Below, piece after piece: positions 33,512-44,368 of a stretch of DNA of 64,000 nt. Position numbers and translations under genes: made by a program. Where the stretch lies: NCBI GenBank assembly GCA_037783415.1, contig JAZGTN010000025.1, forward strand, positions 1,922,001 to 1,986,000, read 5' to 3'. The notes beneath the pieces are model-generated. The model saw only the letters and a program-made list of their open reading frames with translations, was not told the origin of the DNA and searched no databases. The stretch comes from Leptasterias polaris (Eukaryota > Echinodermata > Asteroidea > Forcipulatida > Asteriidae). The first letter of the stretch is position 1, and every line of letters begins with the position of its first letter.

Positions 33512-34407
33512 CAGTCATTTGACCAGTTCCGGACCACTTTTTGAATTCACAATATTTTTGTTGCATTCTCTTTAACATTTTATTTTTAAACAAACAAACG
33601 TCGATTAGTTTACCTACACATGTCATAACATTCACCAAGTATCCATTGGCAAAAAATAAGTAATACTTTTGAAGTAGCTTCAAGAAAAGTATCGTCACCC
33701 GTTTGACCAGTTCGATATCGGTTGATTCTATTCCGAATCAGTAGCGCACCCTCTCTTGCAAACCAATACTCCCAATCCCATTCATAAAACTGAAAATACA
33801 TGCAACGTTATCGACGGCTGTTGGATGAAGTACATGTAGTTTTACATTCCTTGAAATACAAAAATGCACGCTTCAAGTTCCAGTGCAACTTAAATGACTA
33901 AACTTTCTACAACAGCCGTATGATTTTAACTAAGTGAGTGCGCCACCATTTGACGCACCAACATATTGAGTGATCCAGAACTGGGCAAGGGTACGATGCC
34001 TCCCAACAAATGATTTCGGTAATTTTATCTCATTAAAAAAAACAAAAAAACGTCTGTTCATTATTTACGTGAAATATTTTTTACACATTCTTACCATTTT
34101 ACATAAATGTTATTCGCCCTGGCGTTCAAATTTGATAGGTGAGAGGTTTTAACAGCGTTTTTCAACCAACATTTTGGGGGGTAAATAATTATCATAATAA
34201 GTTATTTGTCGATGATGTTTGTTAATTGTCACCATATTTTGGGTTTGTTGGTTTATTGGATTGGATGTTATTCTTCACATGTATCAACAGAAATTGGTAA
34301 TGCGAGAAGTAATTTATTATTATGTGGTTGTTGTAAAGTTTAGGTGATCCGGAACTGGTCAAATGATCCGGAACTGGTCAAATGATCCGGAACTGGTCAA
34401 ACGACTG
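33512..34407. mobile_element. Tc1/mariner-like non-autonomous element
   Basis: 896 bp between TA dinucleotides (33510-33511, 34408-34409). TIR CAGTCATTTGACCAGTTCCG ... CGGAACTGGTCAAACGACTG. No transposase frame. Subterminal copies of the TTGACCAGTTC motif near 33700. Confidence 0.78.
34346..34402. repeat. 19-bp repeat, 3 copies of the TIR word
   Basis: GATCCGGAACTGGTCAAAT repeated at 34346, 34365 and 34384. The last copy is the element's own terminus, so the terminus has been tandemly duplicated inward. Confidence 0.85.
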
Positions 34408-35102
34408 TAGGACCGGTTAAATTATCAAAGAAACCATGACTTTTTAATTTCGGGTTCAGCAAAATTTTATTTCTCGACTTTTAAATTAAAAGCATATCGG
34501 CCGCAACTAACTCTCTGACAGATTGGTACTGATATGATTTCTTTAGTAGTTTAAAACAAACACTGCTATTTCAGACTGAAATGTGTCAACTATTTTCACC
34601 GATATGAAGAAATGATCAAATTATGTTTGTAAATTGTAAATTTGTACACAAACAAACAACACAAGCGCTAAGCATCATCATTTCATACAAAAAAAACAAG
34701 CACCTGAACTTCATCAACAAATTTTTTACCAACTTACCAAATGCAGTTAGCAATAAAATCCTGTGGCAATGTAACTGACAGACACACGCACGGTTCTTCG
34801 GAGAGAGACGCTCTTACATGGAGAAGGGACATTAAACTGGTAAAAATGTGTTAACTCTTTCATCCAAACGACTGATTATTTTACGATGGTGAGATGTTTC
34901 TCAGACTCAAAGATTGATGAACCGAGAATCTGAAATGACATTGACAAATCCACTGGTACCCGTTATACTTGTCTAAATCTGCATTTACTTTGCGTTGAGT
35001 GCGTTCTGAAAACCAGCGAGACAAGAGGTTACCTGGGATTCGACTGATCACACCTACAGTGTTCATACACAAAAAGTAGTGCACTAAGATTAGACTAGAC
35101 CA

Positions 35103-36494
35103 CCAGCGGCGGCACCAGACCTGTTAATCTGGGGGGGGGCAAGAGGGGGGAAAAACTAAAATTTAGGGGGGGCAAACAAAAATCTATAATGACATTTTGT
35201 ACTGCAGAAAAGCATTGACGGACTTACACCGGCGTTATTCTTGACTGGGGGTATCTGGGACATTTACGTCAATATGGCCTTCGGGTTGGGCGCTGTTGGA
35301 CGCTTTTGGGCTATAACAAGCGTTTGATGTATAATGAGCACGGTCGGAAAGATGTTTAAAAAGTAGAATATAATGATCCACACAAACGTGCCTTAGAAAT
35401 GCTTCGCTTTTGCTAAATTTCGCGAAACAAAACGCTCCGCCATTTATGGGAGTCAAGATTTTGACTCCCATAAATGGCGGACAAATTCTATTAGTCTTAT
35501 TTCCAGTCGCGGCTGTTGAACTACGACTGAGCAATTATTTTATTTAAAATGTTACGATTACCATCTGTTTATTGTATTCCAATAAATATCCAGTTAATAA
35601 ATGAATGAAAAAAGAGAAAAAAAACATACGCTGAATAATTAAGTAGCAAGTCCCCACGTCTCGGTCCGGGCGTCAAGGCCAGCAGCAGCAAAGCCCCGCG
35701 GCCATACCACCAGTGTGTGGACGTGTTTACTTGTATTACACACACATGTCGTCAAGTAGAGAATGGTATATTACCTGGTGTTCATGTGATAGGTTTACCA
35801 GGCCACAGGCTACGGCGCCAGCCTACTACTCTTCATCGCGCATTATTGCCCACTACACCGACGATCGTACGGCTTGAAATACGTATACATTTCGCGGGAC
35901 ACGTCTCGGGTCAGAGGTCAATTTTTTAATATATTATTACCATTCACTAATTATAACACTTTAAAGGTGTTTTATTGCAAGAACAACTCTTAATAACTAT
36001 AAGGAACACCTCCAACCGTGAGATTTCGTGAGATCTTAAGGCAACGTGTTTCTTTAAGCGCAACAACTAGCAGTAAGCAATACAGCACCCCTCAATCCAC
36101 GTGAACATCAAGTTTATGTCGTGTGTAGTCAGAAATAAGATTTTGCACTGTGTGAATTTGACGTGTTGTGCGACTGCGTGTACAATGGCTGCTTGCGGTT
36201 TTGGGCATGCAGACAATGCATTTCTATTTATAGCAAGTTTCCAAGCTTGTACAGATGGAAAGTGTATTGACTATTGGGCTTTTTGATGGTGCCAGCTCAT
36301 TATGAGGGATGAAGTTGAGTTTATTATTTACAGCGCAAACAACATTGTAACAAATTGGGTGCAATGGTTTGGATTAAACTCAATTTTCGCCATCGGGGAA
36401 AACTGGGGGGGGGGGGGGGCAAACTGGGGGGGCAAAAAAAATAACTGGGGGGGCATTTGCCCCCCCTTGCCCCCCCGTAGCGCCGCCACTGGCT
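35103..36494. mobile_element. Candidate hAT-like element with G-rich ends
   Basis: Left end CAGCGGCGGCACCAG followed by G-runs; right end runs of C leading to GTAGCGCCGCCACTG. This matches the CAGTGGCGGCGC...GGGGGGGC ends common in hAT elements. No 8-bp duplication found, so it may be chimeric. The interior has no transposase. Confidence 0.5.
35436..35481. repeat. Perfect 21-bp-arm hairpin
   Basis: TCCGCCATTTATGGGAGTCA(A) GATT (T)TGACTCCCATAAATGGCGGA: perfect arms, 4-nt loop. It lies inside the candidate 35-36 kb element. Confidence 0.9.
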
Positions 36495-36683
36495 ATCAGG
36501 GACGACTAAAAACCACGATCACAGGCTTGGAACCAAGTCTACCCTGACGATGGACTTTTAATTTTAAGATTTGTGGCCCCTCTGCTGCGTACGCCTAGCC
36601 TACTGTAATTCCCGTAATATGTGTCGTGCGATCTCTTGTTTTTTAGTGTGACAAATTTCAGATTTTCCAGGCCGTTATAGTCT

Positions 36684-36900
36684 ACCTCCATGGTTTACCA
36701 AAGGTGCACAAGTCGATCTATTGAAGTCGTTTACTTATATTGCAACCATGGAGGTTGGAATTACTAGTTAGAGTCTCGAGTCCCACTCTTCTACTTTTAA
36801 CAAACTACACTAACAAAATAAAATAGAAACAAAACAACGGTTAAACCATGGAGGTTTTTGTACCTATTTCTACCTCCATGGTTAAACCGATTACAGCAAC
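36684..36900. repeat. CCATGGAGGT palindrome cluster
   Basis: ACCTCCATGGTTTACC (36686), AACCATGGAGGTT (36745), TTAAACCATGGAGGT (36841) and ACCTCCATGGTTAAACC (36873) alternate in orientation; the last pair forms a 17-bp-arm hairpin. 36901-38002 is AT-rich and shows nothing else. Confidence 0.7.
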
Positions 36901-38002
36901 CGCAGAGTATACTTTGTATAGAGTCTAGCTAGCTCATTTCCCGAAACCCATTTTGCCTTGACCCTGAAGTTGTCACTCAAGTTGATTTATATTGCAGGCA
37001 AACCAAACCAACTGTGGATAAAATAGAGGCACAATACACAACATATCAGGAGGTAATTACAATGAAATAAAATAAACCAAAATAGAACACAAGAAAGAAA
37101 AACTGCACAAAATTATCCAAGGATAGCCCCAAAAAGCCAACAACTTAGAATTATTTCCATTGGAGTCCTTACAGAAAAAGGCAAAAAACACCAAAAAGCG
37201 GAAACAGACGGACCTAGCCAAGAGAGCAAAAAGATGAGTCATGGAAAACAAGGCAAGAGAAGACAGACAAAATAAATAAATAAATTAAGTAATTAAATTC
37301 ATAAAATATGATATTAAAAAATAAGCACGATTAAACATAGGAGAATGGAAACAAGAAGCACCCAAACTCATCAATCCATATGCATCGTCCTTCAAACAAT
37401 CCAGTTTACTCTGTTTTAGGCGATGCAGAAATGCATTTTAGTCATCGCACATAGACTAGAGGTAAAGTTGATATAAAGGTCTAGAAATTCAACCAGCCAG
37501 TAGTGTCTGGGTATAGATGACAACTATGCTTAAAATATTCCTTGGGCCACCACCTTTAATTTAAGGGGTGTTGTCATATTTTTAAATTAGCCGAATATGC
37601 AAATTAGGGAGGTCAACGGTCAAATAAGGTCAAAATTGACACTTTTGAATTTGGCACCAAATTTGACCCCAAGTGGTAGATCTATCCATAAAATTTATTT
37701 TTATCATCATATCGACATACCAAGCCGGTGATATTAAAAGTTAATCTTTGTACACAAATGTATATAGTAAAATGAAAACTAAAAGCGTGATTTGCTCATA
37801 ATGTGCATATCTTGAGTATACCAAAGTTGTTTGCACTCCCTATCCCATCAGTGCATATATTTGTTTCAAAAAACTTTTTTTTGTTAAGGTAAATATACCT
37901 AGGCAGTTTTTAATCAAAAAATAAATTCATATCATACCTTCATATTATGGTGTTCAAGGCGCAGTAAACCAAAAACAAACAAAAGAAACAGATACAACTA
38001 AA

Positions 38003-38232
38003 TTATTCCTTGAAAACCTGTGACATAAGATAAGTTTTGAGAAGTGATTTGAATTGTTTGGTGCAAAGACAAGATCTAAGATTATGTGGTAGAGAGTTCC
38101 AGATGCGTGGTGCAGCTGCAGAAAAAGGCCTGTCACCCCAGGAGTGTTGAGACTTGGGTTCCTTGAGGAGAAGCATGGTACTGGATCGAAGATCCCTTGA
38201 CGGAGTGTAAACTTGAAAAAGTTCAGAGATAT
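38003..38232 (-). pseudogene. LINE ORF2 C-terminal fragment
   Basis: YNISELFQVYTPSRDLRSS, GDRPFSAAAPRIWNSLPHNL and FKSLLKTYL form the conserved post-RT tail of L2/CR1-type LINEs. The frame is entered from the LTR at 38233, so the LTR element inserted into this LINE; the LINE's upstream part was not found on the other side. Confidence 0.82.
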
Positions 38233-38489
38233 TGTAGCGTCGACCGGGGGTTGCGATGCACACAGCTTAATGACACAAGAATGTACAATTAACTGGCTTT
38301 TCTGTCCCTTGTTCCGGAGCTTTATTTACACTCAACAAGTCCTGACTTTACACGAGGAAGAAGGCAGAAGCCAGAGGACGCCCTTCTCTGGCGGGCGGGT
38401 TTCACCAATCGGCCTGCAGGGGGCGGCCAGCAGTTCTCCGACGGGAGTCGTGCTGGCGCCCCCCTACTGGTCAATCGGTGGCCGTTACA
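38233..38489 (-). mobile_element. LTR (3' end of an LTR retrotransposon)
   Basis: On the minus strand it begins TGTAACGGCC and ends GACGCTACA (TG...CA), 257 bp, with an AATAAA signal. It is preceded by a purine-rich tract (TAGGAGGGGCAG) at 38490-38501 that fits a polypurine tract. No second LTR was found, so the copy is 5'-truncated or the rest is elsewhere. Confidence 0.75.
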
Positions 38490-38725
38490 CTGCCCCTCCT
38501 AGGACCCTGCTTGTCCCAGAAGCAGGCATCGTGCACCGGCGCTCCGCCAGCGAGGCGAACCCCTTTACAAAGCACACATTCCCCCAAACAAAACTTTAGG
38601 GGAAACTGTCTCTGTTCCAAAAACTGTGGGGAACTCCTTCGGGAAATCATGGAGGCGGGGGTACTGGCAGGGGTCCTCGATGAATGTCGCCGCAAAAGAA
38701 ATGGGTCGGGCGTTGCTCTCTGTCT

Positions 38726-38872
38726 GGGTGTTGTCATCCGCAGGGGAGACGGGTCGGGCGGTGCTCCCTGTCTGGGTGTTGTTATCCGCAGGGGAGACGG
38801 GTCGGGCAGCGCTCCCTGCCTGGGTGTTGTCATCCGCAGGGGAGACGGGTCGGGCGGCGCTCCCCGTCTGGG
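38726..38872. repeat. 48-bp tandem repeat, about 3 copies
   Basis: GGGTGTTGTCATCCGCAGGG starts at 38726, 38774 and 38822, with a decayed start at 38870. Period 48 bp = 16 codons. Confidence 0.88.
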
Positions 38873-39254
38873 TGATGTTGGTGGTTGCCTCGCCGGAAGG
38901 TGTTGTCAGATCGCTCAGTTCCGGCGGAGGTGGTGTTGTCGGTTCTGGTGCGTCGCTTCCGGCCTCCGGCCGGTGTTGTCGGTTCGGTGGGGGTCGCCTC
39001 CAGAGGTGTGGTGGGGAGAGAATTGGGGATCGTTCCGGGATGTCACAATGCCCCTTTCCAGATGGCTTATCTCGCGCTGGGTTCGATGGAATGGTTGGAG
39101 GGTGCTCCGAGTGGTCGCGAACCTCCCCCATTCCATCAGCTCCTCTTCCAGCGCCGAGTTGATGGCGGGCACGTCTAGTCCGTCTCCTGTCACCCCAACT
39201 CCGGGACGGCTCCGAGTGGATCCGTGCGTCCGGGTGGGTGCGGTGGGGCTGCTG

Positions 39255-39870
39255 AAATAGAAAACAAGTGTCTGGTGCGTGTGTGCGTGTCGGACGGGAC
39301 GGCTCCGACGGGATCCGTACGTCCGACGTAGATGCGTACGCAGCGTGGGGCTGCTCCGAAGTGAAATGTGTGTTTGGTGTGTGAATGCGTGTCGGACGGG
39401 ACGGCTCCGAGTGGATCCGTGCGTCCGACGTAAATGTGTACGCAGGGTGTCAATGCTCTGAAGTGAAATGTGTGTTTGGTGTGTGAATGCGTGTCGGACG
39501 GGACGGCTCCGAGTGGATCCGTGCGTCCGACGTAAATGTGTACGCAGGGTGGGGCTGCTCTGAAGTGAAATGTGTGTTTGGTGCGTGAATGCGTGTCGGA
39601 CGGGACGGCTCCGAGTGGATCTGTGCGTCCGACGTAAATGTGTACGCAGGGTGGGGCTGCTCTGAAGTGAAATGTGTGTTTGGTGCGTGAATGCGTGTCG
39701 GACGGGACGGCTCCGAGTGGATCCGTGCGTCCGACGTAAATGTGTACGCAGCGTTGGGCTGCTCTGAAGTGAAATGTGTGTTTGGTGTGTGAATGCGTGT
39801 CGGACGAGACGGCTCCGAGTGGATCCGTGGGTCCGACGTGGATGTGTACGCAGCGAGGGGCTGCTAATTT
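39255..39870. repeat. 102-bp tandem repeat, about 6 copies
   Basis: CGGACGGGACGGCTCCGA recurs at 39291, 39393, 39495, 39597, 39699 and 39801, exactly 102 bp apart (34 codons). Copies differ by a few substitutions and no frame-breaking indel. Confidence 0.93.
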
Positions 39871-40472
39871 CCCCACGTCCAGCCAGGCCTGACAGTCCCC
39901 GGGACCCCCATAATACCTCTGGGGATAAAACTTCCCCCGTGTCCTCTGGTCCCTCGAAGACACCTTTATCATTAGTACTTTTGAGGCCCATTTTGTGTAC
40001 AGACCATGTTACCTATGTAACTCTTTACTGCGATGATCATCATGAATATACATAAATTAAGCAAAGTAGTAGAGTCATCAAACACATACCTCCTTTTGTT
40101 ATGAAGTGATCCCCCTCCTCCCCCAGCTAAGTTGGCCTCTGCAAAGCTGTCCTCTAGCAAGCTTGCCTACTTCAGGTACAAACACGCCCCCTTACTATGT
40201 TGTCCCTTATAAAGTCAACCCCAAAAACAGTCCCCCCTGACACAGCTCCCCCACCCCCCCCCCCCCCCCACCCCCAATAGAAGTTCATTATGCGTGGGCA
40301 GTGATCGTTTTGAGAGAAAAACGTGAACTTACCATTTTTCACGTCAAGTCGTCCGTCCGTGCAGTCGACCGTCCGCAAGCTGGTGATGACGTCACATGGC
40401 TACAATACAAACTTTTTGCGTGAACTCACGTTCACATTCCACATAACGTGCAGCTAAACCTCCCTATTATTT

Positions 40473-40534
40473 GGCACGTAATACGTGCCAAAAAGTGTCC
40501 GGCGTCCACTGCGCATGCTCAGTGGACACTTTTT
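40473..40534. repeat. Compound palindrome
   Basis: GGCACGTAATACGTGCC (40473-40489) is followed directly by AAAAAGTGTCC ... GTCCACTGCGCATGCTCAG ... GGACACTTTTT (40490-40534). 39992-40472 has the start of an M1-like MITE end (CAGACCATGTTACCT) and a C-run. Confidence 0.7.
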
Positions 40535-40679
40535 CGCGGCGGACATGACATTTTGTTCAAATAAGTAAACCGAATGTGCGTGGTCCGATGACTCTTTTAT
40601 GATAACCAAGGACGAAGGGGGCCTCACAATTTTCAAGATTTGTTGTTGCTGCATGTACGCCTCCCCCCAAAAAACCATC

Positions 40680-40980
40680 ATTGAGACTGCAAAGAAACGT
40701 AAAATGTATTCAATTAGCGTCGTGAACAAATATGAATATCTGGTTAAAAACCGGATTTTAGAGTTAGATCTTCACAAAACATGGCTTAAAGTTTTTGTCG
40801 AAAAGTTTCCAAACTTGTGCGAGTATAAGATACAGGTGATCAGGATTGCCTTCTCATCCATACCAAAGTATCACTTTGAAATGAAGGAAAACCAGATCGT
40901 AAGAATTGGATATGATTTTAATCACGATTTGAAATTTGTGGAGTTTATTGTTAGCCGTCAAATCAGTACTGGAGCATCAG
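40680..40980 (+). CDS. Unrecognised exon, copy 1 (paralogue at 60752)
   Basis: Open frame with YSISVVNKYEYLVKNRILEL, HKTWLKVFVEKFPNL, YKIQVIRIAFSSIPKYHF and DLKFVEFIVSRQ, ending at a GTAAGT donor (40981). The paralogue at 60752-61061 keeps the frame and shares the first bases of the intron (TTTTTACAATCAAATTGGG). Function unknown; the 5' limit is not determined (initiator or acceptor unclear). Conservation of protein over DNA between the copies suggests past or present coding constraint. It could be part of a multi-copy gene or of a mobile element. Confidence 0.5.
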
Positions 40981-41317
40981 GTAAGTTTTTACAGTACTGG
41001 AGCATCAGGTAAGTTTTTACAATCAAATTGGGTTTCTTCATTCGAATATTTAGTGCTTTTTTTCTTTAAAAAATGCAAAATTGCCCCAAACAATACCTCA
41101 AATCACTCTTGGTAAGGGGGCAGGGTAGTTATTTAAAAAGAAAATAACTCGACCAGGAGCTCTGCAGTACATGTAAAGCTGTTGGAATGGGTCTTTATTC
41201 CGTACATCTCAGCAAAGCGAGAGATAATAATGAACTTATAATAATGTTCACTGGATTCCTGTAGCAATTGGTTCAGTGAGTTGCTCTAGCAATGAAAAAA
41301 ATATAACAATAACCAGA

Positions 41318-41632
41318 GACAGTGATAGGTCAGTTGGTAGAGCGCCGGCACGTCAATCCGGAGGTCGTTGGTTCAAATCCCGCTCCAGTCAATTTTTCCT
41401 TGTTCAACCCAAAATCATTTAAAATTTACCCAGTCAGTTTCCCTTGTGGTTTATTATTTGATATCTGATATAAAAAGTCGCATCCCCTTATGGTGATCCC
41501 CTGACTGCCGCTTCCCAGGTTGTATCGTATACTTGGGTGTGATCCTTGGCTGCACGACAGTTTACGGTTGAATGGCTTCTGACTGGCACCCACCGAACAA
41601 GGATATTGACAAAATAGGGAGACCGCCATCAT
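41318..41632 (+). repeat. tRNA-derived SINE, copy 1
   Basis: Head with GGTCAGTTGGTAGAGCGCC (A box) and GGTTCAAATCC (B box, 41370-41380), then AATTTTTCCTTGTTCAACCC and a body of about 200 bp ending near the second copy. The head resembles a tRNA with GTC at the anticodon position, but the loop and stems are broken, so it is not a tRNA gene. Confidence 0.75.
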
Positions 41633-41750
41633 AGGGCTAGATAGCTCAGTTGGTAGAGCGCCGGCACGTCAATCCGGAGGTCGTTGGTTCAAATCCCGCT
41701 CCAGTCAATTTTTCCTTGTTCAACCCAAAATTAAATAAAAAGGGAATATT
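41633..41750 (+). repeat. tRNA-derived SINE, copy 2 (short)
   Basis: Same head 316 bp downstream (B box 41686-41696) with the same CAATTTTTCCTTGTTCAACC tail. 41751-42482 is AT-rich with a C-run (about 42080) and no recognised feature. Confidence 0.75.
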
Positions 41751-42482
41751 GCCAAACTAATTCTTTGCGTTGCTTACTCGTCTTGCATTAAATATAATAT
41801 AATAATAATAACCACATTTATAATGCGCACATATCTACCCCAAGGGATGCTCAAGGCGCCTAACATACTATTACCCCATGTCACCTTATCAAAAATGATC
41901 AGCTCAATGAAGACTTATGAGAAAATGTAAACAAAAATTACAAATTACAGTCGACACTTACCAAGACAGGTTGTCTGGCAACTTGTTAAAAAAGACGTGT
42001 AATTGTTTTGTGTTTGGCCTGGATGAAAACACATTACACATGAAATGTTTTCTCACTGTGAATACTCCAACTCCTCTGTCTCCCCCCCCCCCCCCCCCCC
42101 GCCTCCCCAAACAACTCCTGTACTTCACCATGCAATAAGCACAAACTAGGGCTGCTCATTAATTTTACATAGCAAACAAAATTAATATTTAAAACAATAA
42201 TAATAACAAATACTTATGCATGTACTCAAAACCCTACATTTAAATTACCGGATGTGGTTGCGGTCAAATAAAAGTTACATAAAAGTCTCATAAGATAATA
42301 AAGGTGTACAGAATTGCGTACAATGTGATCAACAAGGTAACAATCCAAAATGGCTTGCTGAATTAATCATAGTGACCATCAGAAATATTCCTCTGCATGT
42401 ACAATAAGGTATTTAAACAAACCATCTCAAATGTATCTCCTCAATACATGTATTGGGATGACAAAAGAGACTTTGTTTTCAT

Positions 42483-42705
42483 TTAATTTATTCTGGTTGT
42501 GAAGCCAAGGACTCTCAGAAAAGCAAACTTAATCACCAAATGGAAAAAAAGACGAGGAACTTTCAGTTTTAGATGCAGGAGGAAAACCCACGCAGTCAGG
42601 TAGGGACTGAAAACCCAATCCACATAGTGCCCCCAGCAGGATTCGAACCAGAGTCCTAGAGGTGGAAGGTGAGGAACGAAACCTCTACACCAACCCAAGC
42701 GAGGG
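42483..42705 (-). repeat. tRNA-derived SINE, second family
   Basis: On the minus strand: GGTTGGTGTAGAGG (A box) and GGTTCGAATCC (B box, 42639-42649), then the body. The 3' end is near 42483. Confidence 0.65.
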
Positions 42706-42783
42706 ATAGTTTAATTTTCATTATCACATTGTTTTTTTATTCTCCCTTTACCACAATTTGGGGTCGCTTTCTGTCCCGCTTGC

Positions 42784-43192
42784 CTAATCGTCACCAATCG
42801 TCTCCATCCATAACCCTTCCACCGTCTTCTCCCCAGACTCCTTCTCCTGAATTGTTGTCCCTTGTCCCTTCTTTGAACAACCACTATCGGCCTTTGTTCT
42901 TTTATTAGACTTCTTCCCAGTTGTGCTCTTCTCTTCAGATGTTGTCTCGTCCCGGCCTGCTCTGTGTTTCTTGGACATCTTCAATGCCAGGTTTAGGTTG
43001 AGGTCTGCCAACAGGTTCAGTTATTAAATTAAACCTTGACACAAACCTTTCCACAGCAGTGTCCTTGTCTGGTCTTGTTACCGTGCTTGAATGATAGGGG
43101 GCCAGGATTGCCAACAACCTGAATACAATTTGACTTTATGTCTTCTCACCCTGCTGATAAAGGAGCACTGCTGCCTTGATGACTCTCTTTGC
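42784..43192 (-). CDS. Possible 3' exons of an unrecognised gene
   Basis: Minus strand. A splice-like segment 43192-43144 encodes YAKRVIKAAVLLYQQ with ATTTCAG before and GTGAGA after. A short GTTGTTGG... segment (43116-43081) is bounded by TATTCAG and GTAACA. A final open segment from about 43003 to a stop at 42784 is rich in Lys/Glu (MSKKHRAGRDETTSEEK ... GLWMETIGDD). The phases between the pieces do not all agree, so this is tentative; I recognise no family. Confidence 0.22.
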
Positions 43193-43645
43193 ATAATCTG
43201 AAATTATTCAGAATATGAAGAAACAACAATTAGGCCTATCAAACATTTCTCATTGAATAGATTCTTGTGTAGGGAGTCCAAGTGCGCTCTCAGTGTTTAT
43301 AATACAATTGTAAAAAGTTTACTTTGGGGTCGCGACCTGTATAGCCCCAGTCTCTTTTCCAATTTAGCGTAAAAGCAAGAGGAGAGCACATTAATTTATT
43401 GTCTGTCTTTCTCTCCATTTTGTGGGGAGCATGGCTCTGGCCATGCTCCAAATACTATTTATCTGTGAGAGATAGTCTCGTAGAACTCTCTGTGAGTATT
43501 ATTTAGTCTTGAAATATCTTTTGAGTTGAGAAATATTGTGATTTATAGGACTGTTTCAATCGGATTATTGTAACTTGTCTGTGTGCCTGTAGCCAGCCTC
43601 GTGTTGCGCTGACCTTTTGACCTTTAGTCTGTACATTAGTGATTG

Positions 43646-43705
43646 ACTATCTGCATCGCTGCTATCGTAGAGGGCGAATGATGAAAATTCATTCGCGATT
43701 CTGGC
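43646..43705 (+). repeat. Ngaro split repeat A1
   Basis: 60 bp starting ACTATCTGCATCGCTGCTAT and ending CGCGATTCTGGC; identical to A2. 43193-43645 left of it shows no recognised feature. Confidence 0.93.
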
Positions 43706-44368
43706 AGGACCGCAGCTGGGTGTCCGGTAGGTCTGCCTCCGGATCACATTACAAATCTGAAACTTGTGCTCCCGTGCTTTTCACTTGGGTTTGCTGCATG
43801 GTGAGGTCGTTTTTATTTTGTTAAGCATTTTGCATCCCTGTTTTCTGGAGTTTGGGTTCATATTTCCTTATTTATATCCAGATTGTTGTTCAAGGGACGG
43901 CCCTTTTGCAGTGGAGATGATGGTTTGTCCTTTCTCTATGGTTTAATATGGTGCAAGGGGACCCAGGGAAAATAAGACCCATGGTGGTTAATAGGCATCG
44001 GGCCTGATTTTTAGAGTGTTTTTCACAGGGAGAGACAAAATGCTGGCAGTTTCGTAAGCTTAATTTTGGGCATGTTTGTAGAAAGTGTTTAATGGCGAGA
44101 GCCTTTAAATGGGCGTGGGCAGGGTAGAGCACGGCAATGTAAGCCGACCAGCCAGTCATGCTCGGCCGAGCGCGATCTAAGGGCCAGAACGATCTCTTGT
44201 TAGGTTCCTGCTCGCCTCCTTTGCACCGAAACAAAGGGGGACAATTTGTTCCTTATGTCCCGGGAGAGCGGAAGCACCGTTGCGTTGCGTGAAGCAGGCG
44301 GGTTCTGTGACTTGTGGTGTTATTTCAGCGGCCATTTGATTTTAGCGGTTGCATTGGTTGGTCGTCTA

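Larger units (their letters stand above)
38490..39991 (-). pseudogene. LTR-element internal region with in-frame repeats
   Basis: Two overlapping minus-strand open frames (39991-38915 and 39131-38565). One encodes a 34-residue repeat (RTHLRRTHGSTRSRPVRHAF...), the other a 16-residue repeat (ARPVSPADDNTQTGS). No protease, RT or integrase domain is seen. It sits next to the polypurine tract, so it is the 3'-most part of the element; function unknown. Confidence 0.5.

Noticed and set aside
35103..36494. Confident hAT element
   Set aside because: End motifs fit but flanking 8-mers do not match, so it is kept only as a candidate.
41318..41700. Two tRNA-like sequences with intact A and B boxes
   Set aside because: Anticodon loop lacks U33 and the stems do not pair; both share the same non-tRNA tail, so they are SINEs.
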